DNA from: Peptococcaceae bacterium UBA5356
GTDB lineage: Bacteria > Bacillota > Peptococcia > DRI-13 > DTU073
Reading direction: 5' to 3'
DNA length: 9,717 nucleotides
Assembly (NCBI GenBank): GCA_002407935.1
Contig: DHPU01000045.1
Span: 29,374-39,090, forward strand
Below the pieces are notes generated by a model that made no database searches, was not told the origin of the DNA, and was given only the letters and a program-made list of their open reading frames with translations. Of this stretch, positions 5,581 through 9,717 are shown piece by piece (the stretch's first letter is position 1; the number at the start of each line of letters is the position of its first letter). Position numbers and translations under genes: made by a program.

Positions 5581-7794
5581 TTACTCCTCTACTTTCATCG
5601 TTAAACTAATCCTGCCTCTCTCTTGATCAACCTGCAAAACCTTTACTTTAACCACATCCCCTACTGAGACTACCTCCAAAGGATGCTTGATATATTTATT
5701 ACTCAACTGAGAGATATGAACAAGTCCATCCTGCTTCACCCCTATATCCACAAAAGCCCCAAAATCTACCACGTTTCTCACCGTTCCCATTAACACCATG
5801 CCTTCGCGCAAATCCTCCAGCGAAAGCACATCTTGCCGAAAAAGGACAGGCGGTAAATCTTCTCGAGGATCACGACCCGGCCTTTTCAAGGCTTCGCTAA
5901 TATCTCTCACCGTAGGAAGCCCCGCCTCTAACCTTTGCGCCGTCTCCGCCAGATCCAATTTTTCCAGAGCAGCTCTAATTTCTCTTTCCTGTACCGAAAG
6001 GTCCTGCACACGATAACCGGCCAAGGAAAGAATCTGCTCAGCCAATTCATAAGACTCGGGGTGCACAGGCGTATTTTCCAAGGGATTATCCCCCTCGGCA
6101 ATTCGCAAAAACCCCGAACACTGCTGAAAGGTACGCTCTCCCAACCGTGGAATATCCAGTAATTCTTTTCTAACCCTATACCTGCCCTTGCTTTCCCGCC
6201 GCTCCACCACAGCTTTAGCCACACCCGGGCTTAATCCCGCCACATATTGCAGCAAGGAAGGAGAGGCTGTATTTAATTCTACCCCTACCGTATTTACACA
6301 AGATTCCACCACCCCTTGCAAAGCCTGATTAAGTTCCTTTGTATTAACATCATGCTGGTATTGACCCACTCCAATCGACTTAGGATCAATTTTCACTAAC
6401 TCGGCCAAAGGATCCTGAATCCTTCTGGCAATAGAAACACCACTTCGATATGATAAATCTAAAGTGGGGAACTCTTCCCGGGCCAAAGGAGAAGCGGAAT
6501 AAACCGAAGCACCGGCTTCACTGACAATCGTATAGCTAACCGCAAGGTTTTCTTCTCTAATTAAATCCGCCACCAAGGCCTCCGTCTCGCGAGATGCTGT
6601 CCCATTCCCAATCGTAATGGCTGTAACCTGCCATTTCTTGATCATTTCTTTTAATTTTGTTCCCGCCTCTCTCTTCTGTCCCTGCGGCGGATGCGGAAAA
6701 ATTACCCCTATTTCCAGCAGTTTTCCTGTATCGTCGATTACCGCCAGCTTACACCCGGTACGAAAACCCGGATCTATCCCCAACACCATTTGACCCCGTA
6801 CAGGAGGCTGAAGAAGCAGATTTCGCAGGTTTTGGGAGAAAACAACAATGGCCTGTTTCTCCCCTTTTTCCGACAATTCTCTCCGTATTTCTCTTTCTAA
6901 ACTAGGGAAAAGCAAGCGACATGCCCCATCGGCCACCGCCTCTTTTAACTGTGCTGCCCCCAGACTAGCTGGATTTGTCAGTACCCTTTGCCCTAGTTTT
7001 GTCACAATCTCTTCTTCCGGCACCACAATCTTCGCCTGTAATACTTCTTCCTTCTCTCCGCGATTAATGGCTAAGATGCGGTGCGGTGGTATTTTGCGAA
7101 CCAGTTCCTCATACTCGTAATACATCTCATAAGGTGTAGACTCTGTCACTTCCGTTTTCCCTGCTGCTGTTTTTTCGACCGCCGTTTTCCCGACCGCCTT
7201 TGCCTTTGTTTTTGCTTTTGTAGTTACCAATAAGCCCTTTTCATAGAAAAATTTACGGGCAATCTCCCGTAAAAAAGGATCATCCGCCACCTCTTCCGCA
7301 AGAATATCCCTGGCTCCCGCCAAAGCTTCTTCCGCCGAATTTACCTCCAATTCAGGATTAACATACTGCGAAGCATAAGAAAGAAGATCCCCTTTAACCA
7401 GTGACTGATCTTGCAGCAATTGTGCCAATGGTTCTAACCCCTTTTCCCTCGCTATACTAGCTCTGGTACGGCGTTTAGGACGAAAGGGGCGATATAAATC
7501 CTCTACCTGCTGCATCGTCACGGCCGCATTAATACTTTGGGCTAACTCCGGAGTCAACTTCTCTTGTTCCCCAATTAACCGCAATACTTCTTCTTTACGT
7601 TTAGCCAGGTTTTGTAAATATTCCAGTCGCTCGGCCAAACGGCGTAAAGTCACCTCATCCATCTCCCCGGTAGCTTCCTTACGATACCGGGCAATAAACG
7701 GAATCGTATTCCCCTCTTCTAATAATTGTACTGCTTGTACTGTACCTTGCAAAGGCCAGCCCAATTCTTGCGATAAAACCTTGGTAAAATCCAT
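5581..7794 (-). CDS. tex: Tex family RNA-binding transcription accessory protein (YdcI/YhgF type)
   Basis: Tex is a conserved nucleic-acid-binding protein related to eukaryotic Spt6 and linked to transcription, stress tolerance and toxin expression. Counting from the ATG at 7794, the 737-residue protein has a helical Tex N-region (about 1-185, with IPFIARYRKEATGEMDE and DLYRPFRPKRRTRA). It is followed by YEMYYEYEE...PPHRILAINRGEKEEVL, a YqgF/RNase-H-like domain starting at IDPGFRTGCK (about 340), helix-hairpin-helix repeats (about 500-565, with ASPSLLQYVAGLSPGVAK) and a C-terminal S1 domain (about 664-734, FGAFVDIGVKQDGLVHISQL). Residues about 191-219 are a Lys/Ala/Thr-rich insert containing three pentapeptide repeats. 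The ATG has GGGAG 9 bases upstream. A TTG three codons earlier (7803), with AAAGGAG 13 bases upstream, is the alternative. The family assignment is firm. Confidence 0.96.
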   Translation of the reverse strand: MDFTKVLSQELGWPLQGTVQAVQLLEEGNTIPFIARYRKEATGEMDEVTLRRLAERLEYLQNLAKRKEEVLRLIGEQEKLTPELAQSINAAVTMQQVEDLYRPFRPKRRTRASIAREKGLEPLAQLLQDQSLVKGDLLSYASQYVNPELEVNSAEEALAGARDILAEEVADDPFLREIARKFFYEKGLLVTTKAKTKAKAVGKTAVEKTAAGKTEVTESTPYEMYYEYEELVRKIPPHRILAINRGEKEEVLQAKIVVPEEEIVTKLGQRVLTNPASLGAAQLKEAVADGACRLLFPSLEREIRRELSEKGEKQAIVVFSQNLRNLLLQPPVRGQMVLGIDPGFRTGCKLAVIDDTGKLLEIGVIFPHPPQGQKREAGTKLKEMIKKWQVTAITIGNGTASRETEALVADLIREENLAVSYTIVSEAGASVYSASPLAREEFPTLDLSYRSGVSIARRIQDPLAELVKIDPKSIGVGQYQHDVNTKELNQALQGVVESCVNTVGVELNTASPSLLQYVAGLSPGVAKAVVERRESKGRYRVRKELLDIPRLGERTFQQCSGFLRIAEGDNPLENTPVHPESYELAEQILSLAGYRVQDLSVQEREIRAALEKLDLAETAQRLEAGLPTVRDISEALKRPGRDPREDLPPVLFRQDVLSLEDLREGMVLMGTVRNVVDFGAFVDIGVKQDGLVHISQLSNKYIKHPLEVVSVGDVVKVKVLQVDQERGRISLTMKVEE
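5584..5590 (-). promoter_or_regulatory. Ribosome binding site of the amidohydrolase gene, embedded in the tex 3' end
   Basis: AGAGGAG on the minus strand lies 8 bases before the GTG at 5575, inside the last codons of tex. It is near consensus. It supports the GTG start, and its place suggests that translation of the amidohydrolase depends partly on ribosomes finishing tex. Confidence 0.65.
7154..7198. repeat. Three tandem 15-bp units inside tex
   Basis: On the plus strand, three consecutive 15-base units begin at 7154, 7169 and 7184, each opening with GTTTT. The second and third match at 13 of 15 positions; the first and third match at 11 of 15. In frame they encode A-V-G-K-T, A-V-E-K-T and A-A-G-K-T (residues 200-214 from the ATG). 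A period of 15 keeps the reading frame whatever the copy number. The adjacent Lys-Ala-rich codons (7199-7220) are also low complexity. Confidence 0.8.
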
Positions 7795-7803
7795 CTGTTT
7801 CAA

Positions 7804-7880
7804 CTCCCTATCCGTTCTCCTTTAAAATCGCTATCTTGCGTGAGTTCTTCTTTTTTTAAATCCTTTTTTTAGTCCTTTTC
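7804..7880. other. Short purine-rich spacer between the asparaginase gene and tex
   Basis: Read on the minus strand, this spacer has three imperfect 12-base A-rich units (TAAGAAAAGGAC, TAAAAAAAGGAT, TTAAAAAAAGAA) followed by the tex ribosome site. I see neither a TATAAT-like promoter nor a terminator hairpin. tex may therefore be read through from the upstream pair, or it may use a promoter I cannot recognise. Confidence 0.4.
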
Positions 7881-8891
7881 TTAAGTCCTCTTCAAGGTGA
7901 AAGCAGGCCTAATTTCTCCCACTACTTGCTCACGGTTATTTTTCAACACGATCCTTCTATAAGCAGCCAGCCTTTCTTTTTCCTCCGCAGTCAGTAGCTC
8001 TAACTGCTCTAACACAGACAGAACCACAGGCGCCATCGCCCGCTCGTTACCATCCTTAATTTTGATCGCAATTCCCCACCCTTTATCAGGAACGCCAAGA
8101 CAAAAAATAGCCTCAGAACCATCCTTAGCAATCAGCTTATGCCCTGTCACCTGAAGTAAATCCGTGGTAAACCGCCCGGTTCCGGCTACCAAATAAGGAT
8201 AATTAATAATAGCCTCCTTCACAATATCGCAGGCGGCGTTTTTCATTTCAGATAACCCCTCCGGTACAGCTAACCGCGCATAGCTATACGCCATTTTATC
8301 CAAGGTTAAAGCAAACACCGGGACACCGCAACCATCTATACTAAAAGGAATCTCCTTAGGTTCAAGTCCGGCCATTTCAGCAACAGACTGTAACATCTCT
8401 TGCTGTACCGAATGCTCCGGCAAAAAATAATCATCCAAAGACAAATTTAAATAACGAGCCATCGTAAGCATTCCTACATGTTTCCCCGAACAACAATTAT
8501 GAAGAGGGGTAGGCTCCAATCCCTCAATTAATAAAGCCTCATTACTGGGCTTGTGGAACGGTGCACTGATCCCACACTGTAAATATTCTTCACCCAAACC
8601 AAGTTTCTCGAGAATTCCCATAACGACCTCACAATGTTCCGGTTCTCCGCTGTGAGAACTTATCATGATGGCAATCTCCTTTAAAGTAAAAGCATACTTT
8701 ACTACTGCTCCACTTTCAATTACCGCAAGAGCCTGCAAAGGTTTGGCGGCTGAACGAAAATAAGTAAGATAAGAAGGGTTCCCTGCTGAAGCAATTATTT
8801 CTCCTTGCCAATTTACAACCGCAATCGCCCCGCGATGTACACTTTCTACCAAAGCGCCCCTAGTTACTTCTGCCAATTTTTCTGTTTCCAA
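7881..8891 (-). CDS. Type II asparaginase family protein (ReAV-like, Pfam Asparaginase_II)
   Basis: A 336-residue protein of the family typified by the inducible Rhizobium etli asparaginase. It is unrelated in fold to E. coli AnsA/AnsB and resembles serine beta-lactamases. It should hydrolyse L-asparagine to aspartate and ammonia in the cytoplasm; no signal peptide is visible. Key features are VTRGALVESVHRG at the N-terminus, the Ser-Lys pair in RSAAKP (S47, K50), SSHSGEPEH (78-86), HNCCSGKH (131-138) and DGCGVP (186-191). C134, K137 and C188 match the Cys-Lys-Cys metal site described for ReAV, so the active site looks complete. The start is TTG with AAGGGG 9 bases upstream. The gene follows the upstream hydrolase by 5 bases, a clear operon pair. 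Some family members may prefer other amides, so the substrate is inferred. Confidence 0.9.
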   Translation of the reverse strand: METEKLAEVTRGALVESVHRGAIAVVNWQGEIIASAGNPSYLTYFRSAAKPLQALAVIESGAVVKYAFTLKEIAIMISSHSGEPEHCEVVMGILEKLGLGEEYLQCGISAPFHKPSNEALLIEGLEPTPLHNCCSGKHVGMLTMARYLNLSLDDYFLPEHSVQQEMLQSVAEMAGLEPKEIPFSIDGCGVPVFALTLDKMAYSYARLAVPEGLSEMKNAACDIVKEAIINYPYLVAGTGRFTTDLLQVTGHKLIAKDGSEAIFCLGVPDKGWGIAIKIKDGNERAMAPVVLSVLEQLELLTAEEKERLAAYRRIVLKNNREQVVGEIRPAFTLKRT

Positions 8892-8896
8892 AACTC

Positions 8897-9601
8897 TCAG
8901 CCCCTTTTTTGGATTATATAATCAACCAAATTTTCAAATAAAGAAAATGAAAGCTTATCCCTCCACCAGTTACACTCCGGATGCCACTGTACGGCCATTA
9001 TTCTTGCATCGCTTGACTCAATCGCCTCAACCAAACCGTCTTTACTCCAGCCCACAGCCTTTAAACCCTTGCCTACCTGACGAATCGCCTGATGATGAAA
9101 GCTGTTCACCTTAAAGCTTTCCTGTTGGACTAACCTAAACAAATTGCTATCTTGCTGCACTTGCACAGTATGAAACGGATACCGACGCGGAGCCTGCTGG
9201 ATATGCTTTTGCTTTGTCACATCCTGCAAATCCTGATAAACATCTCCGCCTGCCGCAATATTTAAAACCTGCATCCCCCGACAAATCCCCAGGGCCGGTT
9301 TGTCTCCCTCTAAAACCAACTTAGCCAAAGCCAGTTCCAAAGCATCCCGCCGGGGTGTAATTTCCCTTAAGCCCTGCTGAGGTTCTTCGCCAAAAAAAGC
9401 CGGATCGACATCACTGCCACCGGAAAAAATAAAACCATCCAACTGGTTATAATATACAGCAATTAGCTCAAAAAAATCAAGCCCGGGAAGTAAAAAAGGA
9501 ACCCCTCCGGCTTCTTTGACAGCATATACATACTCATCATGCAGCTTATGACAACTGTTTTTTTCTTCCCAAGCACAGGTAATCCCAATAGTACAGGTCA
9601 T
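8897..9601 (-). CDS. Gamma-glutamyl-gamma-aminobutyrate hydrolase family protein (peptidase C26, class I GATase-like)
   Basis: A 234-residue stand-alone class I glutamine-amidotransferase-like hydrolase. It should cleave gamma-glutamyl amides; family members act on gamma-glutamyl-GABA in putrescine breakdown (PuuD) or on related glutamyl conjugates. The N-terminus reads TIGITCAWEE, and FIFSGGSDVDPAFFGEEP (58-74) is the family hallmark. The catalytic triad is present: C107 in GICRGMQ, with H207 and E209 in WHPE. NSFHHQA (166-172) is also conserved. No other putrescine-pathway gene (puuA, puuB, puuC) is nearby, so the substrate is open. The ATG has AGGGG 6 bases upstream and a good promoter about 70 bases upstream. 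The gene leads a two-gene unit with the asparaginase, suggesting a joint role in releasing nitrogen from amides. Confidence 0.92.
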   Translation of the reverse strand: MTCTIGITCAWEEKNSCHKLHDEYVYAVKEAGGVPFLLPGLDFFELIAVYYNQLDGFIFSGGSDVDPAFFGEEPQQGLREITPRRDALELALAKLVLEGDKPALGICRGMQVLNIAAGGDVYQDLQDVTKQKHIQQAPRRYPFHTVQVQQDSNLFRLVQQESFKVNSFHHQAIRQVGKGLKAVGWSKDGLVEAIESSDARIMAVQWHPECNWWRDKLSFSLFENLVDYIIQKRG

Positions 9602-9672
9602 TTTCTTCCCCTACCCTTCTTCTCATAATGCGTTATCTTATATCTTAAATAGCTTACTGAACTTATATTGAC

Positions 9673-9702
9673 ATTATACCATTTTAAAAAACTGCATGGT
9701 AA
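9673..9702 (-). promoter_or_regulatory. Extended -10 sigma-A-type promoter for the hydrolase-asparaginase unit
   Basis: The minus strand shows a perfect TATAAT (9678-9673) preceded by TGG, giving an extended -10. A -35-like TTACCA (4 of 6 matches) lies 18 bases upstream at 9702-9697. A start near 9666 would give a leader of about 65 bases before the ATG at 9601. I see no riboswitch-like structure in that leader. It is the strongest promoter-like sequence in the window. Confidence 0.65.
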
Positions 9703-9717
9703 AAAAGAGTAAGGTGT

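Noticed and set aside
5928..6224. Second minus-strand frame inside tex (98 codons)
   Set aside because: A Trp-rich translation in the wrong frame of a conserved helix-hairpin-helix region, with no supporting start signal.
9668..9673. Perfect TTGACA on the plus strand, suggesting a divergent promoter
   Set aside because: No -10-like hexamer lies 16-18 bases downstream on the plus strand. The bases overlap the minus-strand TATAAT, which explains them better.
9657..9673. GlnR-box-like sequence downstream of the right-hand promoter (TGTCA half-site)
   Set aside because: The second half-site after 7 bases reads TTCAG instead of TNACA. Only one half matches, which is too common by chance in AT-rich DNA.

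Overview
This 9.7-kb window looks like chromosome from a Gram-positive, Clostridia-type member of the Bacillota. The reasons are moderate-to-low GC, purine-rich Shine-Dalgarno sequences ahead of nearly every gene, several TTG/GTG starts, and a compact tsaE-tsaB-rimI-tsaD cluster typical of that phylum. This assignment is an inference from style and gene content, because no rRNA or other lineage marker is present. All nine genes lie on the minus strand, so transcription runs from the right end to the left. No tRNA, rRNA, CRISPR array, insertion sequence or integrase was seen, and no gap exceeds 120 bases.

In transcription order, the right end (about 9600-9700) carries a good extended -10 promoter. 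It drives a class I glutamine-amidotransferase-like hydrolase (peptidase C26 / gamma-glutamyl-GABA hydrolase family), followed 5 bases later by a metal-binding type-II asparaginase of the Rhizobium etli ReAV kind. Both proteins cleave amide or gamma-glutamyl bonds. After a 77-86 base purine-rich spacer comes tex (RNA-binding transcription accessory protein), and 5 bases later a metal-dependent amidohydrolase whose ribosome binding site lies at the very end of tex. A 45-base gap leads into tsaE, tsaB, rimI and tsaD. These four overlap end to start. Three supply the threonylcarbamoyl-transfer machinery for tRNA t6A37, and rimI encodes an N-terminal protein acetyltransferase. The enzyme that makes threonylcarbamoyl-AMP (TsaC/Sua5) is not in the window. 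After 108 bases with its own promoter comes a four-helix CNNM/CBS-pair membrane protein (CorC/HlyC type). A small hairpin follows it near the left edge.

Most of the window is housekeeping and I see no obviously new multi-gene system. The most interesting points are finer. The CNNM membrane domain has lost the residues that bind Mg2+ in its relatives, with a Glu/Lys charge swap, although its cytosolic CBS part is intact. tex carries a pentapeptide insert coded by a 15-bp tandem repeat. TsaB carries a histidine-rich C-terminal tail whose DNA includes a perfect 14-bp GC-rich palindrome just upstream of rimI. Low-complexity inserts or tails occur in four of the nine proteins, which suggests a lineage habit.
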